Of a DNA stretch of 64,000 bases, positions 1 to 9,878 are shown piece by piece. The DNA is taken from NCBI RefSeq assembly GCF_020532675.1, contig NZ_JAJAVE010000003.1, forward strand, positions 682,001 through 746,000, in the 5' to 3' direction. The position numbers and the translations under genes were made by a program. Source of the stretch: Methylobacillus gramineus. GTDB taxonomy: Bacteria; Pseudomonadota; Gammaproteobacteria; Burkholderiales; Methylophilaceae. Below the pieces are notes generated by a model, which saw only the letters and a list, made by a program, of their open reading frames with translations, was not told where the DNA came from and made no database searches. How positions within the stretch are numbered: the first letter of the stretch is position 1; each line of letters begins with the position of its first letter.

Positions 1-851
1 CCAATCAGGGCATCAAATAATAAAGACACCAACAGGCTGCTGCTTGTGTCAGTGGCACCCAACACATGCGTCAAGGCCTCGTTTGCATGGTGCAGTGGTG
101 GAATGCCATGACTGAGGATGCCGCCGCCGACCAGAAACATCGCGGCTGTACCGGCAATCGATAATCCCTTCATCAATAACGGTGCTGTCTGGAGCAGGCC
201 ATGGCCCATCGTGCGTGCGATGCTGCTGGCTCTCTGGCTTAGGTAAATGCCCGCATCATCTAGCTTGACGATGCCAGCGACCAGGCCATACACGCCTACG
301 GTCATGAGCAGTGCCATGCTGGAGAGCACCAAGACCTGCTCAGTGAGTGTGGCGACGGTGACGGTACCCAGTGTGATGACAATGATTTCTGCAGAGAGTA
401 TGAAGTCGGTACGGATCGCGCCTTTGATCTTGTCTTTTTCATAGGCGACGATATCAATGCTGGGATCCTCCAATGCCTGCTTGAGCGACTGGTTTTCTGC
501 CTGTTTGTCGCTATGAGGCAGCCAGCGGTGAGCCAGTTTTTCAAAACCTTCAAAACAGAGGAAAACGCCGCCTAGCATAAGCAGGGGCAATATGGCGGAT
601 GGCAGCAAGCTGCTGATCAGCAATGCTGTTGGCACCAGGATGGCTTTGTTGAGTAATGATCCCTTGGCGACTGCCCATACCACTGGCAGTTCGCGATCAG
701 CCCGGATGCCGCTGACTTGCTGCGCATTAAGGGCCAGATCATCACCGAGTACCCCTGCGGTTTTCTTGGCGGCCATTTTGGTCATGACGGAAACGTCATC
801 TAGCAGACTGGCAATGTCATCAATCAGGGTGAGCAGGTTACTGGCGGCCAT
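1..851 (-). CDS. yedI: DUF808 family inner-membrane protein (YedI-like), C-terminus cut by window edge
   Basis: Reading leftwards from the ATG at 851, the frame stays open to base 1, giving 283 residues. The start [19 protein letters not shown] and the stretch around [20 protein letters not shown] are typical of the DUF808/YedI family of multi-pass inner-membrane proteins, which has no established function. Several hydrophobic segments follow, for example around residues 70-95, 155-190 and 220-245. The gene lies downstream of the alcohol dehydrogenase but is separated from it by a strong terminator, so it is probably transcribed alone. The C-terminal part lies outside the window. Confidence 0.85.
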   Translation of the reverse strand, partial: MAASNLLTLIDDIASLLDDVSVMTKMAAKKTAGVLGDDLALNAQQVSGIRADRELPVVWAVAKGSLLNKAILVPTALLISSLLPSAILPLLMLGGVFLCFEGFEKLAHRWLPHSDKQAENQSLKQALEDPSIDIVAYEKDKIKGAIRTDFILSAEIIVITLGTVTVATLTEQVLVLSSMALLMTVGVYGLVAGIVKLDDAGIYLSQRASSIARTMGHGLLQTAPLLMKGLSIAGTAAMFLVGGGILSHGIPPLHHANEALTHVLGATDTSSSLLVSLLFDALI

Positions 852-947
852 GGCAGGGAATTCATTGAAGAAAGGCGTTCAGCATAGCATGAAGTTGAGA
901 GTGCTTGTCTGGCCTGTATTTGTTGCAAGTATCAGAAATTTTTTGAT

Positions 948-979
948 AAAAAAGCACACCTGCCAAGGTGTGCTTTTTT
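948..979. terminator. Bidirectional rho-independent terminator after the alcohol dehydrogenase gene
   Basis: A perfect 8-bp stem (GCACACCT 954-961, AGGTGTGC 966-973) with loop GCCA is flanked by six A on one side and six T on the other. Read on the minus strand it ends the alcohol dehydrogenase transcript before the DUF808 gene. Confidence 0.9.
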
Positions 980-994
980 ATTGCACGTTGAGTA

Positions 995-2050
995 TCAGGC
1001 TGCTTGTTTCAGGCTGTCGATATCAATGACAAAACGGTACTTTACATCGCTCTTGAGCATGCGTTCAAAAGCCGTATTGATTTGCTGGATAGGGATTAAC
1101 TCAATATCAGAAGTAATGTTGTGTTCGGCACAGAAATCCAGCATTTCCTGGGTTTCCTCAATGCCACCAATCAAGGAGCCAGCAAGGGTACGGCGCTTGA
1201 AAATCAGATTGCCTACGCTAGGAGACGGATGCGGGCTATCTGGCACACCGACCAGGCACATGGATCCATCGCGTTTCAACAGGCTCATGAACTGGTCAAG
1301 GTCATGGGGAGCCGCTACCGTATTGAGGATGAAATCAAAGCTCTGCAGGTGTTGCTGCATTTCTTCTGGGTTCTTGGAGATGACAACTTCATCCGCGCCC
1401 AGCCGTTTCGCATCTTCGGCTTTGCCGGGAGATGTGGTGAATAGCACAGTATAGGCACCAAATGCATGAGCAAACTTCAAACCCATGTGGCCCAGGCCAC
1501 CCAGGCCGACGATGCCTACCTTATGACCTTTGCCCACTTTCCAATGCTTCAGTGGCGAGTAGGTAGTGATGCCTGCGCAAAGCAAAGGGGCGACAGCAGC
1601 CAGATCCAGCTTTTCCGAGACTTTGAGTGTGAAGTGCTGGTCAACCACAATCAGGTTGGAATAGCCGCCATAGGTGGATTTATTATTGTGTTTGTCTGGG
1701 CTGTTATAGGTAAACACTGAGTTGTTGCAATATTGCTCCAGTCCTTCAGCGCAGTCTGGACAAGTGCCGCAGGAGTCTACTAGGCAACCAACACCAGCCA
1801 GATCGCCTGCTTTGAACTTGGTGACAGCGCTACCCACTTGCGTGACGCGTCCTACAATCTCGTGCCCTGGCACCATGGGGAATGTGGAATTTCCCCATTC
1901 ATCTCTGGCTTGATGCAGATCGGAGTGGCAGACGCCACAGTAGAGGATCTCAATCTGGACATCATTCTCACCCACTGCCCGGCGTTCGAAAGCAAATGGC
2001 GACAGTGGAGATTTCGGGTCATGAGCCGCATAGCTGATGGCTTTGGTCAT
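995..2050 (-). CDS. Zinc-dependent alcohol dehydrogenase, cinnamyl-alcohol-dehydrogenase/YahK type
   Basis: This 351-residue cytosolic medium-chain dehydrogenase should reduce aldehydes with NADPH, as E. coli YahK does. Visible catalytic zinc ligands are C41 (in CGVCHSD) and H63-E64 (in PGHEIVGR). The structural zinc cysteines are C94, C97, C100 and C108. The nucleotide-binding glycines GLGGLGHMG follow at about residue 180. A GGAG ribosome site precedes the ATG. Length and motifs match the family along its whole length. The physiological substrate cannot be read from sequence; in a methylotroph, aldehyde detoxification is plausible but is inference. Confidence 0.9.
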   Translation of the reverse strand: MTKAISYAAHDPKSPLSPFAFERRAVGENDVQIEILYCGVCHSDLHQARDEWGNSTFPMVPGHEIVGRVTQVGSAVTKFKAGDLAGVGCLVDSCGTCPDCAEGLEQYCNNSVFTYNSPDKHNNKSTYGGYSNLIVVDQHFTLKVSEKLDLAAVAPLLCAGITTYSPLKHWKVGKGHKVGIVGLGGLGHMGLKFAHAFGAYTVLFTTSPGKAEDAKRLGADEVVISKNPEEMQQHLQSFDFILNTVAAPHDLDQFMSLLKRDGSMCLVGVPDSPHPSPSVGNLIFKRRTLAGSLIGGIEETQEMLDFCAEHNITSDIELIPIQQINTAFERMLKSDVKYRFVIDIDSLKQAA

Positions 2051-2203
2051 TGGTGGACTCCTTAATGTAAGAAAACTAGCCCCTGAATGCAGGGAATATC
2101 CCTCATTATGCAGGTTGAAATTGATCCAATAAATGGAAATATATCAATTTCAGAATTCCATAAAATGTGATTGCATCATGATGGTAGGCAGGATGGTGGG
2201 AGT

Positions 2204-2226
2204 GCCAGGCGATGCCACCGCCTGGC
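2204..2226. terminator. Stem-loop just downstream of the DoxX gene
   Basis: A perfect 8-bp stem GCCAGGCG/CGCCTGGC with a 7-base loop sits 11 bases after the DoxX stop. There is no T-run on either side, so it may stabilise an mRNA end rather than act as a classical terminator. Confidence 0.45.
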
Positions 2227-2236
2227 CGGGGAAAGG

Positions 2237-2608
2237 TTAACGCTTGCTGTCTACGGACAATCCTAGCGCGCCGGTGCTGGCGAGCATGAAGAAACCGCCA
2301 GCGATAGCGATGTCTTTGAGGAACAGGACAGTCTGCATAGGATCGGTGAAATCTCGATGGAAGAGGACGGCTGCCACAATACAGAAAATAGCCAGTAGCC
2401 ATGCCACCAAGCGAGTCTGGAAGCCGACGATAATGGCGATCCCGCCTAATAATTCAAGTGCTATGGTGGGCCAGAGCAGGAGACCTGGTAGTCCGACGGA
2501 TTCCATATAGCCTATGGTGCCAGCAGGGTCAGCAATCTTTCCGGCGCCAGCAAATACGAAGATTACTGCAATGAGAATACGACCAACGAGGTGTGCATAC
2601 TGATTCAT
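2237..2608 (-). CDS. DoxX family membrane protein
   Basis: A 123-residue protein with four predicted hydrophobic segments. It has the DoxX signature: the N-terminal RILIAVIFVFAGAGKIADP, ELLGGIAIIVGF in the middle and a C-terminal GGFFMLASTGALGLS. DoxX-type proteins (YqjF, YphA) are small inner-membrane proteins often linked to oxidative or thiol stress; the biochemical role is not settled. The start at 2608 was chosen because GGAG lies six bases before it, whereas the upstream ATG at 2614 directly abuts that GGAG. It lies between catalase and the alcohol dehydrogenase, with a terminator between it and catalase. Confidence 0.85.
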   Translation of the reverse strand: MNQYAHLVGRILIAVIFVFAGAGKIADPAGTIGYMESVGLPGLLLWPTIALELLGGIAIIVGFQTRLVAWLLAIFCIVAAVLFHRDFTDPMQTVLFLKDIAIAGGFFMLASTGALGLSVDSKR

Positions 2609-2722
2609 TATCATCTCCTTTTTTATATTGGTATGGTTGGGTCATGGCTAGCTAGTGGCCTATATACCCAGACTCCACCATAAAGCAATTTGGTATGGAG
2701 TGCTATGTTGTTGATGGAAATG

Positions 2723-2742
2723 AAAAAGGGGCTTGCGCCCCT
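2723..2742 (-). terminator. Rho-independent terminator of catalase
   Basis: The stem AGGGGC/GCCCCT (2727-2732 with 2737-2742, loop TTGC) is followed on the minus strand by five T. It lies 25 bases beyond the catalase stop. Confidence 0.85.
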
Positions 2743-2767
2743 GAATCTGAATGATCAGTGAAAAAGC

Positions 2768-4240
2768 TTATGCATGACCAATGTTGGCGATGGCATGACG
2801 TACACCTTCTGCATACGCAGGATCGGCTTTTGCCAACTGAGCCAGCATGCGTTCCTGGATCGAGGTATTGGCTTGTGAGAGCCCGTTGGCAATATTGTTG
2901 AACAGCTGTTGTTGCTGGTCAGCATTCATCAAGCGGAACAGATCGCCAGGCTGGCTGTAATAATCTTCATCGGACTGGTCATGGTGGCCTATCCAGGCAT
3001 TTTCCAGCACCGGCATAGGCGGTGATGCATATTGTGGCGCTGGGCTGGGGGTGGTGTCTCTGTCATTCGGGTAGAAGTTAGGCACACTCGTCAGATCTGC
3101 GCTGGCAGCACCATGACCGGTAATCGGGCAGCCGGTTGCCATCGCGCCATCCCGCTGATAATGATGTACCGGGCAGCGTGAGGCATTCACTGGCAACTGA
3201 TTGGCATTGACGCCTAGACGATAGCGGTGTGCATCCTGATAGGCCAACAGGCGAGCTTGCAGCATCTTGTCTGGTGAGGCCCCTATGCCAGGTACCAGGT
3301 TGCTGGGAGCAAAGGCTGACTGCTCGGTTTCAGCAAAATAGTTGTCTACGTTGCGGTTTAACTCCAGCTGGCCGATTTCTATCAAGGGGTAGTCTTTATG
3401 CGGCCATACTTTGGTCAGGTCGAACGGGTTGATATGATATTGGCGTGCTTCTTCTTCCGTCATGATCTGTACCTTGACGCTCCATGAAGGAAACTCGCGA
3501 CGCTGGATCGCGGCCACCAGGTCCTGTTGCGCGCCATGCGCTGGCAGGGAGGCGGCTTCATCCCCGGTAAACGTCTTGATTCCCTGATTGCTCTTGAAAT
3601 GCCACTTGACCCAGACGCGCTTGCCTTGCTCATTCCAGAAACTGAGCGTGTGTGAACTGAAGCCGTGCATATGGCGGTAAGACGCTGGAATGCCACGGTC
3701 GGACATCAATATGGTCATCTGGTGCAGTGACTGCGGGTGGTTTGCCCAGAACTCAAACGCGTTGGCTGGGTTGGGTAAATTGGTGCGTGGGTCTTTCTTT
3801 TGCGAGTGGATAAAGTCAGGGAATTTGATCGGGTCATTGAGGAAAAATACCGGGGTGTTATTGCCCACCAAGTCGAAATTACCCTGTTTGGTATAGAACT
3901 TGACGGCAAAACCACGCGGATCACGAGCAAAATCGCTGGAATCCTGGCCACCACCAACAGTTGAGAAACGAACAAATACCTCGGTCTGATCACCAATGTT
4001 TTGCAAGAAGCTGGCCACGCTATACTCGCTCAGGCTGCGGCTCAGGGTAAATGTGCCATAAGTCCCGGTGCCGCGCGCATGGACGACACGCTCAGGGATA
4101 CGTTCACGGTTGAAATGTGCCAGCTTCTCAAATAAATAGTGATTGTCAAAGGTGAGCGGACCGCGCGCACCTACACTGATACTGTTATTGTCATCGGCGA
4201 CTGGTGCGCCGGCAGAAGTGGTTAATATCGGTTTGCTCAT
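2768..4240 (-). CDS. katA: Monofunctional haem catalase (small-subunit type)
   Basis: A 490-residue catalase that converts hydrogen peroxide to water and oxygen. The distal haem residues are H54 in RVVHARGTGTYGTF and the Asn in FFLNDPIKFPDF. The proximal haem tyrosine is in RLLAYQDAHRYRLG. The length fits small-subunit (clade 3) catalases, and there is no signal peptide, so it is cytosolic. The start at 4240 is chosen because AGGAGAAGG lies just upstream. An 18-codon upstream extension rich in His and Tyr is in frame but has no ribosome site. It has its own terminator and an AT-rich upstream region, consistent with independent stress-regulated expression. Confidence 0.95.
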   Translation of the reverse strand: MSKPILTTSAGAPVADDNNSISVGARGPLTFDNHYLFEKLAHFNRERIPERVVHARGTGTYGTFTLSRSLSEYSVASFLQNIGDQTEVFVRFSTVGGGQDSSDFARDPRGFAVKFYTKQGNFDLVGNNTPVFFLNDPIKFPDFIHSQKKDPRTNLPNPANAFEFWANHPQSLHQMTILMSDRGIPASYRHMHGFSSHTLSFWNEQGKRVWVKWHFKSNQGIKTFTGDEAASLPAHGAQQDLVAAIQRREFPSWSVKVQIMTEEEARQYHINPFDLTKVWPHKDYPLIEIGQLELNRNVDNYFAETEQSAFAPSNLVPGIGASPDKMLQARLLAYQDAHRYRLGVNANQLPVNASRCPVHHYQRDGAMATGCPITGHGAASADLTSVPNFYPNDRDTTPSPAPQYASPPMPVLENAWIGHHDQSDEDYYSQPGDLFRLMNADQQQQLFNNIANGLSQANTSIQERMLAQLAKADPAYAEGVRHAIANIGHA

Positions 4241-4427
4241 GACCTTCTCCTTGATGATGTATGGATTTTTATAATAGTGATGATGATGAATCAACTGCTG
4301 CTTGTTGCAGGTTAAGGTCGCTTGATTAGGCTATGGAGCTATCATAATTAATTTGGGTTAATAATAAAAATTGTTTGTTATTATTTTAATGATAATTAAA
4401 ATTAATCGTTTTATTGTTCAGGCACTG
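4241..4427. promoter_or_regulatory. AT-rich upstream region of catalase with a possible Fur-like box
   Basis: This spacer is markedly AT-rich compared with its neighbours. Bases 4385-4403 match the 19-bp Fur box at 13 of 19 positions by eye (core AATGATAAT). No convincing OxyR site was found. The Fur call is weak because AT-rich DNA matches this motif by chance. Confidence 0.25.
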
Positions 4428-4460
4428 AAAAACAGAAAGGGGCATAAGCCCCTTTCTGTT
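4428..4460 (-). terminator. Strong rho-independent terminator of the ppsA-ppsR transcript
   Basis: A perfect 13-bp stem (4431-4443 with 4448-4460, loop ATAA) is followed on the minus strand by a run of T. It ends the PEP synthase operon before the catalase promoter region. Confidence 0.9.
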
Positions 4461-4482
4461 GGATGAAACGATGAGTCCACGC

Positions 4483-5295
4483 TTAGTGGTGGGAATTCAC
4501 GCGTATTTTTTGCAGGATGATGGTGGAAAGCTCTTCAATGGAGCGGCTGGTGGAATCGATCCAGTTGATTTTCTCCCGCTGCATCAAGTCCTCAGCCAGA
4601 CGGATCTCATGACGACAGTTATCCAAGGAAGCATACTGGCTGTCAGGACGGCGCTCACTACGGACGCTGTGCAGGCGTTCGGCATTGATGCTGAGTCCAT
4701 AGAGCTTCTCTGGATGCTTTTTCAGGGCTTCTGGCAGGCTGCCACGCTCAAGGTCTTCCGGGATCAGTGGGTAATTAGCGGCCTTGATGCCGAATTGCAT
4801 GGCCAAATACAGGCTGGTTGGCGTTTTACCGCAACGTGAAACGCCCACCAGAATGACCTGGGCTTCACTTAAACCAAAGTCTGTCATGCCATCGTCATGA
4901 TTGAGCGTGAAGTTGATGGCATCAATACGTTCGTAATAACTGTTACCCAGCACGCTATGTGCAATGCCAGAGGTGCGGGATGGTTGTTCCTGTAACTCTT
5001 CTGCCAGTGGATCAACAAAGGATCCAAATACGTCCAGGTGTAAGGCATTGCTTTGTTTCAGCTTGTCACGCAGGTCGGTATTGACCAGCGTCATCACAAT
5101 GATGGGGCGTACACCATCACTGTGTTCTGCTTCAGCGATCCTTACCAGGGCTTCCTCCACCTTCTGCTCCGAGTCGGTGAAGGGTAGCCTGATATGATGA
5201 AAGCTGACCGTAGTGAAATGCGCCAACAAGTGACCAACGGATTCGGCAGTGATACCTGTGCCGTCAGAGATAAAAAATACACTGCGTTTCTGCAT
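4483..5295 (-). CDS. ppsR: PEP synthase regulatory protein (bifunctional kinase/pyrophosphorylase, DUF299)
   Basis: This 270-residue cytosolic protein inactivates PEP synthase by ADP-dependent threonine phosphorylation and reactivates it by Pi-dependent dephosphorylation, as known for the E. coli family member (YdiA/PpsR). The N-terminus RSVFFISDGTGITAE is the family signature, and the nucleotide-binding loop GVSRCGKTPTSLYLA sits at about residues 150-165. It starts 25 bases after the ppsA stop in the same orientation, so enzyme and regulator are co-transcribed. The length is normal for the family. Confidence 0.95.
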   Translation of the reverse strand: MQKRSVFFISDGTGITAESVGHLLAHFTTVSFHHIRLPFTDSEQKVEEALVRIAEAEHSDGVRPIIVMTLVNTDLRDKLKQSNALHLDVFGSFVDPLAEELQEQPSRTSGIAHSVLGNSYYERIDAINFTLNHDDGMTDFGLSEAQVILVGVSRCGKTPTSLYLAMQFGIKAANYPLIPEDLERGSLPEALKKHPEKLYGLSINAERLHSVRSERRPDSQYASLDNCRHEIRLAEDLMQREKINWIDSTSRSIEELSTIILQKIRVNSHH

Positions 5296-5320
5296 TTACT
5301 TTCCAGTCAGCTTAAGTGCT

Positions 5321-7684
5321 TTACTTGCTAAGACGTTGCCAGGTGCTGATCACGGTATCCGGATTCAGCGATACCGAGGTGATGCCTTTTTCTACCAGCC
5401 ACTCTGCAAAATCAGGATGGTCAGAAGGGCCCTGGCCACAGATGCCGACATACTTGTTCAGGCGAAGTGCTGTGCTGATGGCCATTTCCAGCAATATCTT
5501 GACCGCAGGATCACGCTCGTCAAATCCTTCAGCAACCAGGCCAGAGTCACGGTCCATCCCGAGTGAAAGCTGGGTCAGATCGTTGGAGCCAATGGAGAAG
5601 CCGTCAAAGTACTCAAGGAACTGCTCAGCCAGCAGGGCATTGGATGGAATTTCACACATCATGATCAGGCGCAGGCCGTGTTCACCGCGCTTGAGACCAT
5701 GCTTGGCGAGGATTTCCACTACTTGCTTGGCTTCACTCAATGTGCGGACAAAAGGAATCATCAACTCAATATTGGTGAGGCCTAGCTCTTCACGTACCTT
5801 GCGCATCGCAATGCACTCAAGCTCGAAGCAATCCTGGAAGTCCTTGGAGATATAACGTGCAGCTCCGCGGAAGCCCAGCATCGGGTTTTCTTCTTCAGGT
5901 TCGTAGATCTCGCCGCCAATCAGTTTGCGATACTCATTTGACTTGAAGTCTGACATACGGGCAATGACGGGCTTGGGCCAGAATGCACAACCGATTGTGG
6001 CGACACCTTCCGCCAGCTTGTCGATATAAAACTGACGTGGACTTTCGTAACCCTTGGCACGGCGCTTGATTTCTTCTTGCAGCTCGGCAGGTACCTTGTC
6101 GATGTTCAGGATAGCCTTGGGGTGAATGCCAATCATGTTGTTGATGACAAACTCCAGACGAGCCAGGCCTACCCCTTCGTTAGGAATCTGCGAGAAGCTG
6201 AACGCCATATCCGGGTTACCCACGTTCATCATGATCTTGACGGGCGCAGGTGGCAGCTTCTTTTCTTCTTCCTGGGTGACTGTGAAAGGAATGGCGCCGT
6301 CATAGACATAGCCAGTTTCGCCTTCTGCACATGAGACCGTTACTACCTGACCATCTTTCAGCAGGTCGGTCGCATTGACGCTACCCACGATAGCGGGAAT
6401 GCCAAGTTCACGCGCGATAATCGCTGCATGACAGGTACGACCACCGCGGTTGGTTACCAGCGCAGAAGCACGTTTCATCACAGGTTCCCAGTTGGGGTCT
6501 GTCATGTCGGCCACCAGTATGTCGCCAGGCTGAACCGTGTTCATTTCTGATGCATGCCTGACCACGCGCACCGGGCCAGAGCCCACTTTTTGCGTTACGG
6601 CACGACCAGTGACAACCGCTGTATTGCCTGCGGTCTTGATCTGGAATTTTTCAATGACGTTACCGCTCTGTGACTTAACGGTTTCAGGGCGGGCCTGCAG
6701 GATATACAGCTTGCCATCCACACCGTCTCTGCCCCATTCCACGTCCATTGGACACTGGTAGTGTTGCTCAATGATCACGGCAAAGCGGGCCAGCTCGAGA
6801 ATCTCTTCGTCACCCAGAGAGTAGCGTGAACTGTCTTCCTTGCTGTTTTCAACCGTATGCGTGCTCTTGCCTGCGACATTGCTGTCACTGAAAATCATCT
6901 TGATCAGCTTGGAGCCCAGGCTGCGGCGAACAATGGCCGGGAAGCCTTTTGCCAGCAGTGGTTTGTGTACGTAGAACTCATCGGGATTGACGGCGCCCTG
7001 CACCACGGTTTCACCGAGGCCATAGGAGGATGTGATGAAAACTACATCACGGAAACCGGATTCGGTATCCATGGTAAACATCACGCCCGAGCTGCCCAGG
7101 TTGCTGCGCACCATGCGCTGCACACCTGCGGAAAGCGCGACGTCTGCGTGGACAAAGCCTTTGTGTACGCGGTAGGAGATAGCGCGGTCATTGTAGAGAG
7201 AAGCAAATACTTCCTTGATGGCGTGCAGGATGTTATCCAGGCCGCGAATGTTCAGGAAGCTTTCTTGCTGACCGGCAAAAGACGCATCGGGCAAGTCTTC
7301 TGCTGTGGCTGATGAACGCACGGCAAAAGTCACGTCCTCGCCAGCCTCAGCAGTCAGTGTTTTGTAATTGGCGGCAATGGCATCTTGCAGTTCTTGCGGG
7401 AAGGTCGTGTCGATAATCCATTGACGGATTTTCTGGCCTGTGACCGCCAGTGCATCCACATCATCCACATTGAGGCTGTCTAGTTCAGCATTGATGCGCT
7501 TGTCCAGGCCATCTTTCGCCAGAAACTGGCGATAGGCATCGGCAGTGGTCGCAAAGCCACCAGGCACTCGTACGCCCTTGGCGGTTAGCTGGCTGATCAT
7601 TTCGCCCAACGAGGCGTTCTTGCCGCCAACTGCAGGCACATCGGTGATGCGCAGTTTGTCAAAGGCGATTACGTAATCCAACAT
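5321..7684 (-). CDS. ppsA: Phosphoenolpyruvate synthase
   Basis: A 787-residue enzyme converting pyruvate, ATP and water to PEP, AMP and phosphate. In order it has the N-terminal ATP-grasp domain (starting [12 protein letters not shown], with [19 protein letters not shown]), the central phosphohistidine domain ([21 protein letters not shown], catalytic His after Cys) and the C-terminal PEP/pyruvate TIM barrel ([11 protein letters not shown] near the end). Length is as expected. It is first in a two-gene operon with its regulator. In ribulose-monophosphate methylotrophs, which make pyruvate from formaldehyde, this step would feed gluconeogenesis; that link is inference. Confidence 0.97.
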   Translation of the reverse strand: MLDYVIAFDKLRITDVPAVGGKNASLGEMISQLTAKGVRVPGGFATTADAYRQFLAKDGLDKRINAELDSLNVDDVDALAVTGQKIRQWIIDTTFPQELQDAIAANYKTLTAEAGEDVTFAVRSSATAEDLPDASFAGQQESFLNIRGLDNILHAIKEVFASLYNDRAISYRVHKGFVHADVALSAGVQRMVRSNLGSSGVMFTMDTESGFRDVVFITSSYGLGETVVQGAVNPDEFYVHKPLLAKGFPAIVRRSLGSKLIKMIFSDSNVAGKSTHTVENSKEDSSRYSLGDEEILELARFAVIIEQHYQCPMDVEWGRDGVDGKLYILQARPETVKSQSGNVIEKFQIKTAGNTAVVTGRAVTQKVGSGPVRVVRHASEMNTVQPGDILVADMTDPNWEPVMKRASALVTNRGGRTCHAAIIARELGIPAIVGSVNATDLLKDGQVVTVSCAEGETGYVYDGAIPFTVTQEEEKKLPPAPVKIMMNVGNPDMAFSFSQIPNEGVGLARLEFVINNMIGIHPKAILNIDKVPAELQEEIKRRAKGYESPRQFYIDKLAEGVATIGCAFWPKPVIARMSDFKSNEYRKLIGGEIYEPEEENPMLGFRGAARYISKDFQDCFELECIAMRKVREELGLTNIELMIPFVRTLSEAKQVVEILAKHGLKRGEHGLRLIMMCEIPSNALLAEQFLEYFDGFSIGSNDLTQLSLGMDRDSGLVAEGFDERDPAVKILLEMAISTALRLNKYVGICGQGPSDHPDFAEWLVEKGITSVSLNPDTVISTWQRLSK

Positions 7685-7989
7685 GTTTACTCTCCATCAA
7701 TTACATAGCGCTTGGCGCACGTAAGTTTTTTTCCAGTACCAACTCTAGAAAGCGTGTGCTATCGGGGGATTAATACTAAAAGGCTAAAGATTTTAAGGGG
7801 ATGCAGATAAGAAAGCCAATATTTTGCCTTAATCTGACCTCTGCTGTCACGTTCAACTGTATCTACCCAACAAAAAAACTAGGGACTCAATTCTCGTCAG
7901 GCTTAATTAGAGCACAATCTGGACTGTCGCGGGGTTTGGCCTAGTCCAAATGGGCTAATTGACTTAGCCTGGGCCAGCGCATGTTCAGG
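7685..7989. other. Spacer between ppsA and regA (305 bp), no gene seen
   Basis: It contains the upstream region of ppsA and the 3' side of regA. A weak inverted repeat GGCTAA/TTAGCC (7953-7958, 7964-7969) lacks a T-run. One half-site TGTCGC (7925-7930) resembles the RegA-type half-sites at 9.9 kb, but it has no partner. Nothing else was recognised. Confidence 0.5.
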
Positions 7990-8544
7990 CTATTTTTTGG
8001 CCGGATATTTGTTGAGTTTTCTTTGCAGGGTACGGCGGTGCATATTCAAACTACGTGCGGTGGCGGAAATGTTGCCTTCGTTTTCCTGCAATAGACGTTG
8101 TATATGTTCCCATTCCATCCGGTTGACGGAGAGCGCGGTGTTGGGAACCGGGGTATCGGTGTCGCCTTCGGTGCGTTCGAATGCTGCCAGTATCTGGTCG
8201 GCGTCCGCAGGCTTGGCCAGATAATGCGTGGCACCAAGTTTGACCGCTTCCACGGCTGTAGCAATGCTGGCATAACCCGTCAGCACGACAATGCGGGTCT
8301 GGCCATCAATCTGGTTCAGGTGCTTCACCAGCGTCAGGCCCGAGTCTCCAGGCATTTTCAGGTCTATAACGGCATATTCAGGCGCGTCTTCTGTTGTCAT
8401 GGCAATGGCATCACTGACGTTATGCGCGATGGTGACGTTGAAGCCACGTTTCTGCATGGCTTTTGCCAAGACCTGGGTGAACAGCTCATCGTCGTCCACG
8501 ATTAGCAGGTCTGGATAGTCTTCCTTCAGTAGCGTTGTGTTCAC
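7990..8544 (-). CDS. regA: RegA/PrrA-type redox response regulator
   Basis: A 184-residue response regulator. The receiver domain has the acidic pocket D17-D19, phospho-acceptor D61 (VIDLKMPGDSG), T89 and K111. A C-terminal Fis-type helix-turn-helix (NISATARSLNMHRRTLQRKLNKYP) follows. The stretch LTGYASIATAVEAVKLGATHYLAKPADADQI is highly characteristic of the RegA/PrrA/ActR/RoxR family, which controls respiration, carbon and energy genes in response to redox state. It overlaps regB by four bases, so the pair is translationally coupled. RegA-type half-sites lie in the regB/cytochrome spacer. Confidence 0.93.
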   Translation of the reverse strand: MNTTLLKEDYPDLLIVDDDELFTQVLAKAMQKRGFNVTIAHNVSDAIAMTTEDAPEYAVIDLKMPGDSGLTLVKHLNQIDGQTRIVVLTGYASIATAVEAVKLGATHYLAKPADADQILAAFERTEGDTDTPVPNTALSVNRMEWEHIQRLLQENEGNISATARSLNMHRRTLQRKLNKYPAKK

Positions 8545-9848
8545 TGGTCAACCTTGAGGCTAAGGTTTGCGAGGGGGATATGGATGCTGGTCAAGGTGCC
8601 GTGGGATTCCAGAGGCGTGAAATGTATCTCTCCTTCGAATTTTTCCAGAACAGACCTGGCGAGAAAAACACCCAGGCCCAGGCCACCGCTTTCCTGCTTG
8701 GAGCTGATAAAGGGTTGGCCCATGCTGGCAAAGGTGGCCGCATCTGGAAATTGGCCCTGGTCATGAATGTCCAGCAGTAATGATTCATGCTGAATACTGG
8801 CAATCAGCTTAATGCCTTGTGGGGATGCATCTGCGGCATTATTGATGAGGTTGGTAATCGCCTGGCTCAGTGCGAGATCCCCTGCGATGGCAGGGATTGA
8901 GCCAGGAAGGCGTAGTTCCAGCGTAATCGGGATGGCAGGCCGCATATCACGCCAGCGTTGGACTATTTGCTGAATAAATTCATCCAGTGCAATACGGGTG
9001 TTGGACTCTGAACGCATCATGCCAGCAGAAGCGGTGATGGAGGAGAGTATCTGTTTGCATTGATCCACTTGCTTGCGCAAAATCCTCAGTGAATCAGCCA
9101 GTTCAGGGTTGTCGCTATATTCCTTGGCCAGGTCCTGAGTGATGACGGCCATGGTCGATAGTGGTGTACCCAGTTCATGGGCGGCGCCGGTGGCCAACGT
9201 TCCAAGGGACAGCATGCGTTCGCTCGCGAGCACTTTCTCGCGCGACTGTGCCAGCAGCCTGTCGTATTCACGCAGGTTACGGCCCATGCGCTCTACAAAA
9301 AAAGCGATGACCATGGCGCTGACAACAAAGCCACTCCACATGCCCAGCAGGTGCAGATTGAAACCTTCATCCTGCAGGTGCAAGGCCGCGCTGGCACCAT
9401 GGGCGTGCAGGTGTTTGGTGGAAGTAATGATGAGCGGCTGGTACCAGAACATCAGCAGGCTGTAGCAACTGATGACCAGCGCGGCAATCAGCCAAGTCTG
9501 CTGCCAGGACAATGCGACGGCAGCCACGGCCAGTGGTAGCAGGTACATCCAGACGAAAGGGTTGCTGTACCCGCCGGTGACGTAAAACAGCCAGGTGAGG
9601 AGGGCAATATCGAGCAGTAACTGTGCCAGCAGCTCACCTTCCATAATGCGTGCCTTGCGCCACAGGCGCAGCCAGCTCAGCAGATTGATGCAACACATGA
9701 GGCTGATGGCGATGCTGATTTGCGCGACTGGCAGCGTGATGTGAAAGCTTTGCACGGCGATGACGCTGGCAAGTGCCAGTGCAAGCATCATGACCACACG
9801 CAGCCAGAGCAGGCGTCGCAGATTGGTGATAGATGCTAGTGATGACAT
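8541..9848 (-). CDS. regB: RegB/PrrB-type redox sensor histidine kinase
   Basis: A 435-residue membrane kinase. About six N-terminal transmembrane segments (residues 12-190) include the quinone-sensing motif GGYSNPF at 92-98. The dimerisation H-box AAHELGTPLSTMAV carries phospho-accepting H224. Downstream, C264 in QVDQCKQIL aligns with the redox-active cysteine of RegB. The ATPase domain has N-box (ITNLINNAADAS) and G-box (GGLGLGVFLARSVLE) motifs. All hallmarks needed for quinone/redox-controlled signalling are present. It is the first gene of the regB-regA pair and is divergent from the cytochrome gene across a 150-bp spacer. Confidence 0.93.
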   Translation of the reverse strand: MSSLASITNLRRLLWLRVVMMLALALASVIAVQSFHITLPVAQISIAISLMCCINLLSWLRLWRKARIMEGELLAQLLLDIALLTWLFYVTGGYSNPFVWMYLLPLAVAAVALSWQQTWLIAALVISCYSLLMFWYQPLIITSTKHLHAHGASAALHLQDEGFNLHLLGMWSGFVVSAMVIAFFVERMGRNLREYDRLLAQSREKVLASERMLSLGTLATGAAHELGTPLSTMAVITQDLAKEYSDNPELADSLRILRKQVDQCKQILSSITASAGMMRSESNTRIALDEFIQQIVQRWRDMRPAIPITLELRLPGSIPAIAGDLALSQAITNLINNAADASPQGIKLIASIQHESLLLDIHDQGQFPDAATFASMGQPFISSKQESGGLGLGVFLARSVLEKFEGEIHFTPLESHGTLTSIHIPLANLSLKVDQ

Positions 9849-9878
9849 CTGGGCATTTTAACGCAAGCCCATGCTGAC

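Noticed and set aside
2106-2402. Minus-strand open frame overlapping the DoxX gene
   Set aside because: It overlaps the well-supported DoxX gene in another frame and its product resembles no protein family.
4385-4403. Fur box upstream of catalase as a firm call
   Set aside because: Only 13 of 19 positions match in a very AT-rich stretch, so chance is likely; kept only as a low-confidence note.
7953-7969. Terminator after regA
   Set aside because: The stem is only six base pairs and there is no T-run on either strand.
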